64,000 nucleotides of DNA. Origin: Nematostella vectensis (taxonomy: Eukaryota; Cnidaria; Anthozoa; Actiniaria; Edwardsiidae). Shown here one piece after another: positions 48,231-61,833 of the stretch (positions are counted from its first letter, which is position 1; each line of letters starts with the position of its first letter). Below the pieces are notes generated by a model. The model was not told where the DNA came from. It saw nothing but the letters and a program-made list of their open reading frames with translations, and ran no database searches. The DNA lies in contig NC_064044.1 in assembly GCF_932526225.1 (NCBI RefSeq), positions 2,301,001-2,365,000 on the forward strand, given 5' to 3'. The position numbers and the translations under genes are program-made.

Positions 48231-49158
48231 AATATTTTATAGAAACTATGTTTATTGACAGTTTGTGGTCATTTTCTTTTAATTTAAGTCCCCCACATGT
48301 ACCAAAAGCTCATAAGTCAGTATTAGAGTTTACTAAATTTCATTGTGTCAGGTTCAGAGAGCTATTGAAAGCACTTACCATGGCACTGCCCCTTTAAATA
48401 GCTGTAAAAAAAAAGAAGAGAAAATAGCTGGAGGGGGTCTCTGTTGGTTTTCTTTTAGTTTTAGTTTTCTTTTATTATTTTTTTTTTCTGGGGTGGGGGG
48501 GTGGGGGAAGGAGGAATTCAGCTTAAAATTGCCCATGGTCAATTCAACCAACTAAGCAACTAGTACAAAAGATGTTGGTTTTGCAGTCTTTTATTCAATA
48601 CTTTCAAGGTTATCATGCAATTCTGTAGTTTGACTGGAAATATATACTTTTTTTCTATTCATTTACAGTTCTATATGTACAGTGTGACCATAGTCATGAT
48701 TACAATTATTTATAATAATTTTTACCCACTAACAGAAACCAACTTGACTGCAAAACACTCACTGTAAAGCATAAGATATTAGGCATTTCTTTCATGTGGC
48801 TGTGAGGTTGACCTGTCAACATCTACAGGGGCCACACTCACCTCGGAATCATAGGGGTCCATAAAAGCAAGGTGTCGCAGAACCTTTCCCTGCCCTCCTT
48901 ACCCTCTTTCATCAGGAACACCTGTGCAGCCGACACCCTTAGGTGGATGGGGTGCACAGGTGCTTTGGGTGTGGCCCTGAAGATGGCACAGTGACCACAA
49001 GATGTACCAGAATGAAATTGTATATACTGTAAAAACATGTGAGTAGAAAACAGTCAATAGCCATGGAGTTTTTAGTGTGTTGTACATGTCATACATGTTT
49101 TAGGATTTACCTAATTACTTACAGTATTTTTTTAAATAGAATTTTTTACTTGTATAAT
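48231..49158. repeat. Module A segment, single unit, between B8 and B9
   Basis: 928 bp, nearly identical to the other single-unit segments. Confidence 0.95.
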
Positions 49159-51525
49159 TTAGATGAGTAATACATACTTTTCATAGTATGTTGTAGAACT
49201 CGTCTTGTTCATCCTAAATAACAATCAAAATTATGTTTGTTATTATCTTCGTGCAAAGGAATCTACAGTAGTTTTTTAATCAGATAATTGTTTTTCCTTC
49301 AACACTCCCCTGTTATTTCAACAGCTCTCTCTTGAGTTTGCTTGTCTCAGAAATAGACCTTGTTTGATAAACAAAGACATGTTACCCACTTATTCAATAA
49401 TAGGTAACAACTGCAATATTGTACTGTATGAAAAGAGTGTCCCTCCCCCTTCTAATGTTGACATCAGTAAATCTAGCAAGCTCATTTTGCTAGATGTATG
49501 ATGTATACCAGGCTTGTATCCTCCAGGTCCATTTCCATACTCCGATGGATGCCATTACGGAATTGATCCGGAGATCCGGAGAAAAATTCACGAGGGGGAG
49601 GGCCAGTCAACACTCCTCTCCCCAAAGTCAGACGGTTGTTTGGATGGTCTGTTTTTTGTTTTTGTTTTTTGTTTTTGTTTTTTTCTTCTTATTTTTTTTC
49701 CAAAAACTACGCAGGAGTGAGCGGGGTTAAGCTCTACGAAAATAAAAATGAATAGAAAAAAAAAAAGAAAAAAGGGCATTGGCATGGGATCGAACCCGAC
49801 CTGAAAAACAAAACGGAAACCATACATACGGATTACCCAATCGGTATGGCAGCACAAGGCTTTTACGGAAGGCTGTAAAGAACCCGAAGGCCCCAAGCAC
49901 CGATATTTCCGGCGAATATGCTGTACAACACTCTTGCAAGGTATTCCGACCCGCGCATTAATGGGGAGGACAATAACCAGGATCCCAGGCCTGTAATACG
50001 GTTACGCCACGCACAGCTCGCTGAGATAGAGGGTGAAAAAATACAGGTCTATTTGGGCGTCTTCAGTCCCTTGGGGGCTCGCTATGTCGGCGCGTGGCAT
50101 CGTAACGCACGGGCGCTTTGTTCTTTACCGTGTACAGGACATCAAACAAGCGAAGAAAGAAAAACGTTTTTTTAGGAACCGTTTTTTTAATAAAAATAAA
50201 TAGAAATAAATAAAGTGCGATTTGGCGATTCTATTTTTCTTTGTAGAGCTTATCAAGCTATTCACCGGCCTAAATAATCATTAAAAAACAAAAAAATGCA
50301 ATGAAAGACGTAAGGGGGAGAGGTTTGTAAAATCGCATAGAATATGGACAAAATCAGCAATACTGTCTACGCTGACTAAGTATAGCTGTATTTCACTTTA
50401 ACCCTTTCGCTTCTGGGAACTTTTGAGCAACATTGTAAGAAAAACAGACTGAAAAAAGAAACCTCCCCCCCTATTTCAAGTCCAACACTACCAGTTAAGC
50501 TAAGCTACCGCTGACCCAAGACGGTATGCCTTGAAGTTTCCAACAATGCACTGCGGTGCCTTTTCTTTGTAGCGACGGCACTGCTACAGCCTGTTGCTTA
50601 TAACAGTTTTGCTTGTAATTTGCTTAAAAATTACAGCTTTTTCACATCTGGAGAGTGCCTTAGGACATCATGAAGTCTTTTTGGGCATAATTAATGCTGT
50701 GCTCATGGATGTTTGCACGCTGAGGTTGATTCAATGGGATAATTCCTTGTCTGGGCTTCACCAAGTGAGAAAGGAATTTTCTGGTGAATGGCCTCATACT
50801 CTCCATTGTGGGCCATCTTTGCTACCCAACCTTATTCAAAAATTGTTTTCAGGCTTATTCTGGGTTCCTTGGACCTGGAAATGTTTTGTTTGGCTTCGGG
50901 GCAAAGAGACTTATAAAAAAACTGTTATGATTCTGGGGGAGGAGATTGCCCGCCTGTCTGTCAAGGTGTTTCCAAGACTCCCATGATGCAGTGCAGGCAT
51001 GCAAAATAGGCTAACAATGGTGACTCGCTTCTAATGGAGGTTCTAGCATTGATTATTGTGACTGATTGCTGTAAAATGGGACCTGACGGAGCGCAATAAA
51101 GGTATCTATTGGTGACTTGATCTGTGTTTGCTTGTCTCTATTTGTAGTTCGGAATTTTGTGTCTTTTTTGGTAAGAAATGTTTCTAAGTTAAAGCATTTT
51201 ATTACGAATTGCTTGTTGATATTTTGACAAAAGAGTCAATTCTATTACATTGCTTAGATGCGCTTTTGCAGGTCGTCTATGCCTTGGATGAATCTATGAG
51301 TATCCGGGTCTGGTGATGTTTAGTTTGCATTTTTGACGTTTTGGAGTTGGGCCTATATTTTACAGGCGTCTCAGGGCGTTATGGCAATGAAAGACTTAAA
51401 GGGACAGCGTCATGGTACTGCGCATGTCAGTGTTTATTGTAGGCTTTTAATCGCCTACAAATAGTTGAACTTTTTAAAAGCTGTCAATACCTTGTTAAAA
51501 TAATATGCAATATTTTATTGAAAGC
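49159..51525. repeat. Module B, copy 9
   Basis: 2,367 bp, family III internally, matching copy 7 including the A-run length. Its right-hand neighbour is different, however: A resumes with TTCTTTGAATTT and not TTCTTTTAATTT, and two A units follow, so an exchange point lies at or just past its right border. Confidence 0.95.
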
Positions 51526-53382
51526 AATATTTTATAGAAACTATGTTTATTGACAGTTTGTGGTCATTTTCTTTGAATTTAAGTCCCCCACATGTACCAA
51601 AAGCTCATAAGTCAGTATTAGAGTTTACTAAATTTCATTGTGTCAGGTTCAGAGAGCTATTGAAAGCACTTACCATGGCACTGCCCCTTTAAATAGCTGT
51701 AAAAAAAAAAAGAAGAGAAAATAGCTGGAGGGGGTCTCTGTTGGTTTTCTTTTAGTTTTAGTTTTCTTTTATTATTATTTTTTTCTGGGGTGGGGGGGTG
51801 GGGGAAGGAGGAATTCAGCTTAAAATTGCCCGTGGTCAATTCAACCAACTAAGCAACTAGTACAAAAGATGTTGGTTTTGCAGTCTTTTATTCAATACTT
51901 TCAAGGTTATCATGCAATTCTGTAGTTTGACTGGAAATATATACTTTTTTTCTATTCATTTACAGTTCTATATGTACAGTGTGACCATAGTCATGATTAC
52001 AATTATTTATAATAATTTTTACCCACTAACAGAAACCAACTTGACTGCAAAACACTCACTGTAAAGCATAAGATATTAGGCATTTCTTTCATGTGGCTGT
52101 GAGGTTGACCTGTCAACATCTACAGGGGCCACACTCACCTCGGAATCATAGGGGTCCATAAAAGCAAGGTGTCGCAGAACCTTTCCCTGCCCTCCTTACC
52201 CTCTTTCATCAGGAACACCTGTGCAGCCGACACCCTTAGGTGGATGGGGTGCACAGGTGCTTTGGGTGTGGCCCTGAAGATGGCACAGTGACCACAAGAT
52301 GTACCAGAATGAAATTGTATATACTGTAAAAACATGTGAGTAGAAAACAGTCAATAGCCATGGAGTTTTTAGTGTGTTGTACATGTTATACATGTTTTAG
52401 GATTTACCTAATTACTTACAGTATTTTTTTTAAATAGAATTTTTTACTTGTATAATATTTTATAGAAACTATGTTTATTGACAGTTTGTGGTCATTTTCT
52501 TTGAATTTAAGTCCCCCACATGTACCAAAAGCTCATAAGTCAGTATTAGAGTTTACTAAATTTCATTGTGTCAGGTTCAGAGAGCTATTGAAAGCACTTA
52601 CCATGGCACTGCCCCTTTAAAGTGCTGTAAAAAAAAAGAAGAGAAAATAGCTGGAGGGGGTCTCTGTTGGTTTTCTTTTAGTTTTAGTTTTCTTTTATTA
52701 TTATTTTTTTTCTGGGGTGGGGGGGTGGGGGAAGGAGGAATTCAGCTTAAAATTGCCCGTGGTCAATTCAACCAACTAAGCAACTAGTACAAAAGATGTT
52801 GGTTTTGCAGTCTTTGATTCAATACTTTCAAGGTTATCATGCAAGTCTGTAGTTTGACTGGAAATATATACTTTTTTTCTATTCATTTACAGTTCTATAT
52901 GTACAGTGTGACCATAGTCATGATTACAATTATTTATAATAATTTTTACCCACTAACAGAAACCAACTTGACTGCAAAACACTCACTGTAAAGCATAAGA
53001 TATTAGGCATTTCTTTCATGTGGCTGTGAGGTTGACCTGTCAACATCTACAGGGGCCACACTCACCTCGGAATCATATGGGTCCATAAAAGCAAGGTGTC
53101 GCAGAACCTTTCCCTGCCCTCCTTACCCTCTTTCATCAGGAACACCTGTGCAGCCGACACCCTTAGGTGGATGGGGTGCACAGGTGCTTTGGGTGTGGCC
53201 CTGAAGATGGCACAGTGACCACAAGATGTACCAGAATGAAATTGTATATACTGTAAAAACATGTGAGTAGAAAACAGTCAATAGCCATGGAGTTTTTAGT
53301 GTGTTGTACATGTCATACATGTTTTAGGATTTACCTAATTACTTACAGTATTTTTTTAAATAGAATTTTTTACTTGTATAAT
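51526..53382. repeat. Module A segment, two units, between B9 and B10
   Basis: 1,857 bp. The first unit has a long A run (11 A near 51702). The second has TTTAAAGTGCTG (52616-52627), TCTTTGATTC (52812) and AATCATATGG (53071), variants shared with the units at 61067-61529. Confidence 0.95.
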
Positions 53383-55751
53383 TTAGATGAGTAATACATA
53401 CTTTTCATAGTATGTTGTAGAACTCGTCTTGTTCATCCTAAATAACAATCAAAATTATGTTTGTTATTATCTTCGTGCAAAGGAATCTACAGTAGTTTTT
53501 TAATCAGATAATTGTTTTTCCTTCAACACTCCCCTGTTATTTCAACAGCTCTCTCTTGAGTTTGCTTGTCTCAGAAATAGACCTTGTTTGATAAACAAAG
53601 ACATGTTACCCACTTATTCAATAATAGGTAACAACTGCAATATTGTACTGTATGAAAAGAGTGTCCCTCCCCCTTCTAATGTTGACATCAGTAAATCTAG
53701 CAAGCTCATTTTGCTAGATGTATGATGTATACCAGGCTTGTATCCTCCAGGTCCATTTTCATACTCCGATGGATGCCATTACGGAATTGATCCGGAGATC
53801 CGGAGAAAAATTCACGAGGGGGAGGGCCAGTCAACACTCCTCTCCCCAAAGTCAGACGGTTGTTTGGATGGTCTGTTTTTTGTTTTTGTTTTTTGTTTTT
53901 GTTTTTTTCTTCTTATTTTTTTCCAAAAACTACGCAGGAGTGAGCGGGGTTAAGCTCTACGAAAATAAAAATGAATAGAAAAAAAAAAAGAAAAAAGGGC
54001 ATTGGCATGGGATCGAACCCGACCTGAAAAACAAAACGGAAACCATACATACGGATTACCCAATCGGTATGGCAGCACAAGGCTTTTACGGAAGGCTGTA
54101 AAGAACCCGAACGCCCCAAGCACCGATATTTCCGGCGAATATGCTGTACAACACTCTTGCAAGGTATTCCGACCCGCGCATTAATGGGGAGGACAATAAC
54201 CAGGATCCCAGGCCTGTAATACGGTTACGCCACGCACAGCTCGCTGAGATAGAGGGTGAAAAAATACAGGTCTATTTGGGCGTCTTCAGTCACTTGGGGG
54301 CTCGCTATGTCGGCGCGTGGCATCGTAACGCACGGGCGCATTGTCCTTTACCGTGTACAGGACATCAAACAAGCGAAGAAAGAAAAACGTTTTTTTAGGA
54401 ACCGTTTTTTTAATAAAAATAAATAGAAATAAATAAAGTGCGATTTGACGATTCTATTTTTCTTTGTAGAGCTTATCAAGCTATTCACCGGCCTAAATAT
54501 TCATTAAAAAACAAAAAAAAAATGCAATGAAAGACGTAAGGGGGAGAGGTTTGTAAAATTGCATAGAATATGGACAAAATCAGCAATACTGTCTACGCTG
54601 ACTAAGTATAGCTGTATTTCACTTTAACCCTTTCGTTTCTGGGAACTTTTGAGCAACATTGTAAGAAAAACAGACTGAAAAAAGAAACCTCCCCCCCTAT
54701 TTCAAGTCCAACACTACCAGTTAAGCTAAGCTACCGCTGACCCAAGACGGTATGCCTTGAAGTTTCCAACAATGCACTGCGGTGCCTTTTCTTTGTAGCG
54801 ACGGCACTGCTACAGCCTGTTGCTTATAACAGTTTTGCTTGTAATTTGCTTAAAAATTACAGCTTTTTCACATCTGGAGAGTGCCTTAGGACATCATGAA
54901 GTCTTTTTGGGCATAATTAATGCTGTGCTCATGGATGTTTGCACGCTGAGGTTGATTCAATGGGATAATTCCTTGTCTGGGCTTCACCAAGTGAGAAAGG
55001 AATTTTCTGGTGAATGGCCTCATACTCTCCATTGTGGGCCATCTTTGCTACCCAACCTTATTCAAAAATTGTTTTCAGGCTTATTCTGGGTTCCTTGGAC
55101 CTGGAAATGTTTTGTTTGGCTTCGGGGCAAAGAGACTTATAAAAAAACTGTTATGATTCTGGGGGAGGAGATTGCCCGCCTGTCTGTCAAGGTGTTTCCA
55201 AGACTCCCATGATGCAGTGCAGGCATGCAAAATAGGCTAACAATGGTGACTCGCTTCTAATGGAGGTTCTAGCATTGATTATTGTGACTGATTGCTGTAA
55301 AATGGGACCTGACGGAGCGCAATAAAGGTATCTATTGGTGACTTGATCTGTGTTTGCTTGTCTCTATTTGTAGTTCGGAATTTTGTGTCTTTTTTGGTAA
55401 GAAATGTTTCTAAGTTAAAGCATTTTATTACGAATTGCTTGTTGATATTTTGACAAAAGAGTCAATTCTATTACATTGCTTAGATGCGCTTTTGCAGGTC
55501 GTCTATGCCTTGGATGAATCTATGAGTATCCGGGTCTGGTGATGTTTAGTTTGCATTTTTGACGTTTTGGAGTTGGGCCTATATTTTACAGGCGTCTCAG
55601 GGCGTTATGGCAATGAAAGACTTAAAGGGACAGCGTCATGGTACTGCGCATGTCAGTGTTTATTGTAGGCTTTTAATCGCCTACAAATAGTTGAACTTTT
55701 TAAAAGCTGTCAATACCTTGTTAAAATAATATGCAATATTTTATTGAAAGC
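53383..55751. repeat. Module B, copy 10
   Basis: 2,369 bp, first of family IV (CGTCTTGTTCATCC with GAACGCCCC, AAATATTCATT, TTTCGTTTCTG, AAAATTGCATAG). Copies 10 and 11 share CCATTTTCATAC and AGTCACTTGG. Confidence 0.95.
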
Positions 55752-57607
55752 AATATTTTATAGAAACTATGTTTATTGACAGTTTGTGGTCATTTTCTTT
55801 GAATTTAAGTCCCCCACATGTACCAAAAGCTCATAAGTCAGTATTAGAGTTTACTAAATTTCATTGTGTCAGGTTCAGAGAGCTATTGAAAGCACTTACC
55901 ATGGCACTGCCCCTTTAAATAGCTGTAAAAAAAAAAAGAAGAGAAAATAGCTGGAGGGGGTCTCTGTTGGTTTTCTTTTAGTTTTAGTTTTCTTTTATTA
56001 TTATTTTTTTCTGGGGTGGGGGGGGTGGGGGAAGGAGGAATTCAGCTTAAAATTGCCCGTGGTCAATTCAACCAACTAAGCAACTAGTACAAAAGATGTT
56101 GGTTTTGCAGTCTTTTATTCAATACTTTCAAGGTTATCATGCAATTCTGTAGTTTGACTGGAAATATATACTTTTTTTCTATTCATTTACAGTTCTATAT
56201 GTACAGTGTGACCATAGTCATGATTACAATTATTTATAATAATTTTTACCCACTAACAGAAACCAACTTGACTGCAAAACACTCACTGTAAAGCATAAGA
56301 TATTAGGGATTTCTTTCATGTGGCTGTGAGGTTGACCTGTCAACATCTACAGGGGCCACACTCACCTCGGAATCATAGGGGTCCATAAAAGCAAGGTGTC
56401 GCAGAACCTTTCCCTGCCCTCCTTACCCTCTTTCATCAGGAACACCTGTGCAGCCGACACCCTTAGGTGGATGGGGTGCACAGGTGCTTTGGGTGTGGCC
56501 CTGAAGATGGCACAGTGACCACAAGATGTACCAGAATGAAATTGTATATACTGTAAAAACATGTGAGTAGAAAACAGTCAATAGCCATGGAGTTTTTAGT
56601 GTGTTGTACATGTTATACATGTTTTAGGATTTACCTAATTACTTACAGTATTTTTTTTAAATAGAATTTTTTACTTGTATAATATTTTATAGAAACTATG
56701 TTTATTGACAGTTTGTGGTCATTTTCTTTGAATTTAAGTCCCCCACATGTACCAAAAGCTCATAAGTCAGTATTAGAGTTTACTAAATTTCATTGTGTCA
56801 GGTTCAGAGAGCTATTGAAAGCACTTACCATGGCACTGCCCCTTTAAATAGCTGTAAAAAAAAAGAAGAGAAAATAGCTGGAGGGGGTCTCTGTTGGTTT
56901 TCTTTTAGTTTTAGTTTTCTTTTATTATTTTTTTTTCTGGGGTGGGGGGGTGGGGGAAGGAGGAATTCAGCTTAAAATTGCCCATGGTCAATTCAACCAA
57001 CTAAGCAACTAGTACAAAAGATGTTGGTTTTGCAGTCTTTTATTCAATACTTTCAAGGTTATCATGCAATTCTGTAGTTTGACTGGAAATATATACTTTT
57101 TTTCTATTCATTTACAGTTCTATATTTACAGTGTGACCATAGTCATGATTACAATTATTTATAATAATTTTTACCCACTAACAGAAACCAACTTGACTGC
57201 AAAACACTCACTGTAAAGCATAAGATATTAGGCATTTCTTTCATGTGGCTGTGAGGTTGACCTGTCAACATCTACAGGGGCCACACTCACCTCGGAATCA
57301 TAGGGGTCCATGAAAGCAAGGTGTCGCAGAACCTTTCCCTGCCCTCCTTACCCTCTTTCATCAGGAACACCTGTGCAGCCGACACCCTTAGGTGGATGGG
57401 GTGCACAGGTGCTTTGGGTGTGGCCCTGAAGATGGCACAGTGACCACAAGATGTACCAGAATGAAATTGTATATACTGTAAAAACATGTGAGTAGAAAAC
57501 AGTCAATAGCCATGGAGTTTTTAGTGTGTTGTACATGTCATACATGTTTTAGGATTTACCTAATTACTTACAGTATTTTTTTAAATAGAATTTTTTACTT
57601 GTATAAT
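55752..57607. repeat. Module A segment, two units, between B10 and B11
   Basis: 1,856 bp. The second unit has TATATTTACAG near 57123 and CCATGAAAG at 57309; the first has TTAGGGATTTC near 56306. Confidence 0.95.
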
Positions 57608-59976
57608 TTAGATGAGTAATACATACTTTTCATAGTATGTTGTAGAACTCGTCTTGTTCATCCTAAATAACAATCAAAATTATGTTTGTTATTATCTTCG
57701 TGCAAAGGAATCTACAGTAGTTTTTTAATCAGATAATTGTTTTTCCTTCAACACTCCCCTGTTATTTCAACAGCTCTCTCTTGAGTTTGCTTGTCTCAGA
57801 AATAGACCTTGTTTGATAAACAAAGACATGTTACCCACTTATTCAATAATAGGTAACAACTGCAATATTGTACTGTATGAAAAGAGTGTCCCTCCCCCTT
57901 CTAATGTTGACATCAGTAAATCTAGCAAGCTCATTTTGCTAGATGTATGATGTATACCAGGCTTGTATCCTCCAGGTCCATTTTCATACTCCGATGGATG
58001 CCATTACGGAATTGATCCGGAGATCCGGAGAAAAATTCACGAGGGGGAGGGCCAGTCAACACTCCTCTCCCCAAAGTCAGACGGTTGTTTGGATGGTCTG
58101 TTTTTTGTTTTTGTTTTTTGTTTTTGTTTTTTTCTTCTTATTTTTTTCCAAAAACTACGCAGGAGTGAGCGGGGTTAAGCTCTACGAAAATAAAAATGAA
58201 TAGAAAAAAAAAAAGAAAAAAGGGCATTGGCATGGGATCGAACCCGACCTGAAAAACAAAACGGAAACCATACATACGGATTACCCAATCGGTATGGCAG
58301 CACAAGGCTTTTACGGAAGGCTGTAAAGAACCCGAACGCCCCAAGCACCGATATTTCCGGCGAATATGCTGTACATTACTCTTGCAAGGTATTCCGACCC
58401 GCGCATTAATGGGGAGGACAATAACCAGGATCCCAGGCCTGTAATACGGTTACGCCACGCACAGCTCGCTGAGATAGAGGGTGAAAAAATACAGGTCTAT
58501 TTGGGCGTCTTCAGTCACTTGGGGGCTCGCTATGTCGGCGCGTGGCATCGTAACGCACGGGCGCATTGTCCTTTACCGTGTACAGGACATCAAACAAGCG
58601 AAGAAAGAAAAACGTTTTTTTAGGAACCGTTTTTTTAATAAAAATAAATAGAAATAAATAAAGTGCGATTTGACGATTCTATTTTTCTTTGTAGAGCTTA
58701 TCAAGCTATTCACCGGCCTAAATATTCATTAAAAAACAAAAAAAAAATGCAATGAAAGACGTAAGGGGGAGAGGTTTGTAAAATTGCATAGAATATGGAC
58801 AAAATCAGCAATACTGTCTACGCTGACTAAGTATAGCTGTATTTCACTTTAACCCTTTCGTTTCTGGGAACTTTTGAGCAACATTGTAAGAAAAACAGAC
58901 TGAAAAAAGAAACCTCCCCCCCTATTTCAAGTCCAACACTACCAGTTAAGCTAAGCTACCGCTGACCCAAGACGGTATGCCTTGAAGTTTCCAACAATGC
59001 ACTGCGGTGCCTTTTCTTTGTAGCGACGGCACTGCTACAGCCTGTTGCTTATAACAGTTTTGCTTGTAATTTGCTTAAAAATTACAGCTTTTTCACATCT
59101 GGAGAGTGCCTTAGGACATCATGAAGTCTTTTTGGGCATAATTAATGCTGTGCTCATGGATGTTTGCACGCTGAGGTTGATTCAATGGGATAATTCCTTG
59201 TCTGGGCTTCACCAAGTGAGAAAGGAATTTTCTGGTGAATGGCCTCATACTCTCCATTGTGGGCCATCTTTGCTACCCAACCTTATTCAAAAATTGTTTT
59301 CAGGCTTATTCTGGGTTCCTTGGACCTGGAAATGTTTTGTTTGGCTTCGGGGCAAAGAGACTTATAAAAAAACTGTTATGATTCTGGGGGAGGAGATTGC
59401 CCGCCTGTCTGTCAAGGTGTTTCCAAGACTCCCATGATGCAGTGCAGGCATGCAAAATAGGCTAACAATGGTGACTCGCTTCTAATGGAGGTTCTAGCAT
59501 TGATTATTGTGACTGATTGCTGTAAAATGGGACCTGACGGAGCGCAATAAAGGTATCTATTGGTGACTTGATCTGTGTTTGCTTGTCTCTATTTGTAGTT
59601 CGGAATTTTGTGTCTTTTTTGGTAAGAAATGTTTCTAAGTTAAAGCATTTTATTACGAATTGCTTGTTGATATTTTGACAAAAGAGTCAATTCTATTACA
59701 TTGCTTAGATGCGCTTTTGCAGGTCGTCTATGCTTTGGATGAATCTATGAGTATCCGGGTCTGGTGATGTTTAGTTTGCATTTTTGACGTTTTGGAGTTG
59801 GGCCTATATTTTACAGGCGTCTCAGGGCGTTATGGCAATGAAAGACTTAAAGGGACAGCGTCATGGTACTGCGCATGTCAGTGTTTATTGTAGGCTTTTA
59901 ATCGCCTACAAATAGTTGAACTTTTTAAAAGCTGTCAATACCTTGTTAAAATAATATGCAATATTTTATTGAAAGC
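57608..59976. repeat. Module B, copy 11
   Basis: 2,369 bp, family IV. Private two-base change GTACATTACTC near 58371 and TATGCTTTGG near 59732. Confidence 0.95.
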
Positions 59977-61833
59977 AATATTTTATAGAAACTATGTTTA
60001 TTGACAGTTTGTGGTCATTTTCTTTGAATTTAAGTCCCCCACATGTACCAAAAGCTCATAAGTCAGTATTAGAGTTTACTAAATTTCATTGTGTCAGGTT
60101 CAGAGAGCTATTGAAAGCACTTACCATGGCACTGCCCCTTTAAATAGCTGTAAAAAAAAAAGAAGAGAAAATAGCTGGAGGGGGTCTCTGTTGGTTTTCT
60201 TTTAGTTTTAGTTTTCTTTTATTATTATTTTTTTCTGGGGTGGGGGGGTGGGGGAAGGAGGAATTCAGCTTAAAATTGCCCGTGGTCAATTCAACCAACT
60301 AAGCAACTAGTACAAAAGATGTTGGTTTTGCAGTCTTTTATTCAATACTTTCAAGGTTATCATGCAATTCTGTAGTTTGACTGGAAATATATACTTTTTT
60401 TCTATTCATTTACAGTTCTATATGTACAGTGTGACCATAGTCATGATTACAATTATTTATAATAATTTTTACCCACTAACAGAAACCAACTTGACTGCAA
60501 AACACTCACTGTAAAGCATAAGATATTAGGCATTTCTTTCATGTGGCTGTGAGGTTGACCTGTCAACATCTACAGGGGCCACACTCACCTCGGAATCATA
60601 GGGGTCCATAAAAGCAAGGTGTCGCAGAACCTTTCCCTGCCCTCCTTACCCTCTTTCATCAGGAACACCTGTGCAGCCGACACCCTTAGGTGGATGGGGT
60701 GCACAGGTGCTTTGGGTGTGGCCCTGAAGATGGCACAGTGACCACAAGATGTACCAGAATGAAATTGTATATACTGTAAAAACATGTGAGTAGAAAACAG
60801 TCAATAGCCATGGAGTTTTTAGTGTGTTGTACATGTTATACATGTTTTAGGATTTACCTAATTACTTACAGTATTTTTTTTAAATAGAATTTTTTACTTG
60901 TATAATATTTTATAGAAACTATGTTTATTGACAGTTTGTGGTCATTTTCTTTGAATTTAAGTCCTCCACATGTACCAAAAGCTCATAAGTCAGTATTAGA
61001 GTTTACTAAATTTCATTGTGTCAGGTTCAGAGAGCTATTGAAAGCACTTACCATGGCACTGCCCCTTTAAAGTGCTGTAAAAAAAAAGAAGAGAAAATAG
61101 CTGGAGGGGGTCTCTGTTGGTTTTCTTTTAGTTTTAGTTTTCTTTTATTATTATTTTTTTTCTGGGGTGGGGGGGGTGGGGGAAGAAGGAATTCAGCTTA
61201 AAATTGCCCGTGGTCAATTCAACCAACTAAGCAACTAGTACAAAAGATGTTGGTTTTGCAGTCTTTGATTCAATACTTTCAAGGTTATCATGCAATTCTG
61301 TAGTTTGACTGGAAATATATACTTTTTTTCTATTCATTTACAGTTCTATATGTACAGTGTGACCATAGTCATGATTACAATTATTTATAATAATTTTTAC
61401 CCACTAACAGAAACCAACTTGACTGCAAAACACTCACTGTAAAGCATAAGATATTAGGCATTTCTTTCATGTGGCTGTGAGGTTGACCTGTCAACATCTA
61501 CAGGGGCCACACTCACCTCGGAATCATATGGGTCCATAAAAGCAAGGTGTCGCAGAACCTTTCCCTGCCCTCCTTACCCTCTTTCATCAGGAACACCTGT
61601 GCAGCCGACACCCTTAGGTGGATGGGGTGCACAGGTGCTTTGGGTGTGGCCCTGAAGATGGCACAGTGACCACAAGATGTACCAGAATGAAATTGTATAT
61701 ACTGTAAAAACATGTGAGTAGAAAACAGTCAATAGCCATGGAGTTTTTAGTGTGTTGTACATGTCATACATGTTTTAGGATTTACCTAATTACTTACAGT
61801 ATTTTTTTAAATAGAATTTTTTACTTGTATAAT
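59977..61833. repeat. Module A segment, two units, between B11 and B12
   Basis: 1,857 bp. Its second unit repeats the TTTAAAGTGCTG and AATCATATGG variants of the 52.6-53.1 kb unit, showing an 8.4-kb relationship that skips the segment in between. Private changes: GTCCTCCACATG near 60961 and GGAAGAAGG near 61190. Confidence 0.95.

Larger units (their letters stand above)
35981..49158. repeat. Higher-order block: (B+1A) four times
   Basis: B starts are 3,294, 3,294, 3,295 and 3,295 bases apart. All have TTCTTTTAATTT right of B and, from B6 on, family III B modules. This is a second amplified composite. Confidence 0.92.
49159..61833. repeat. Higher-order block: (B+2A) three times
   Basis: B starts are 4,224, 4,225 and 4,226 bases apart. 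It begins with a family III B and continues with family IV, so it is a composite distinct from the left-hand B+2A block even though the period is similar. Confidence 0.9.
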
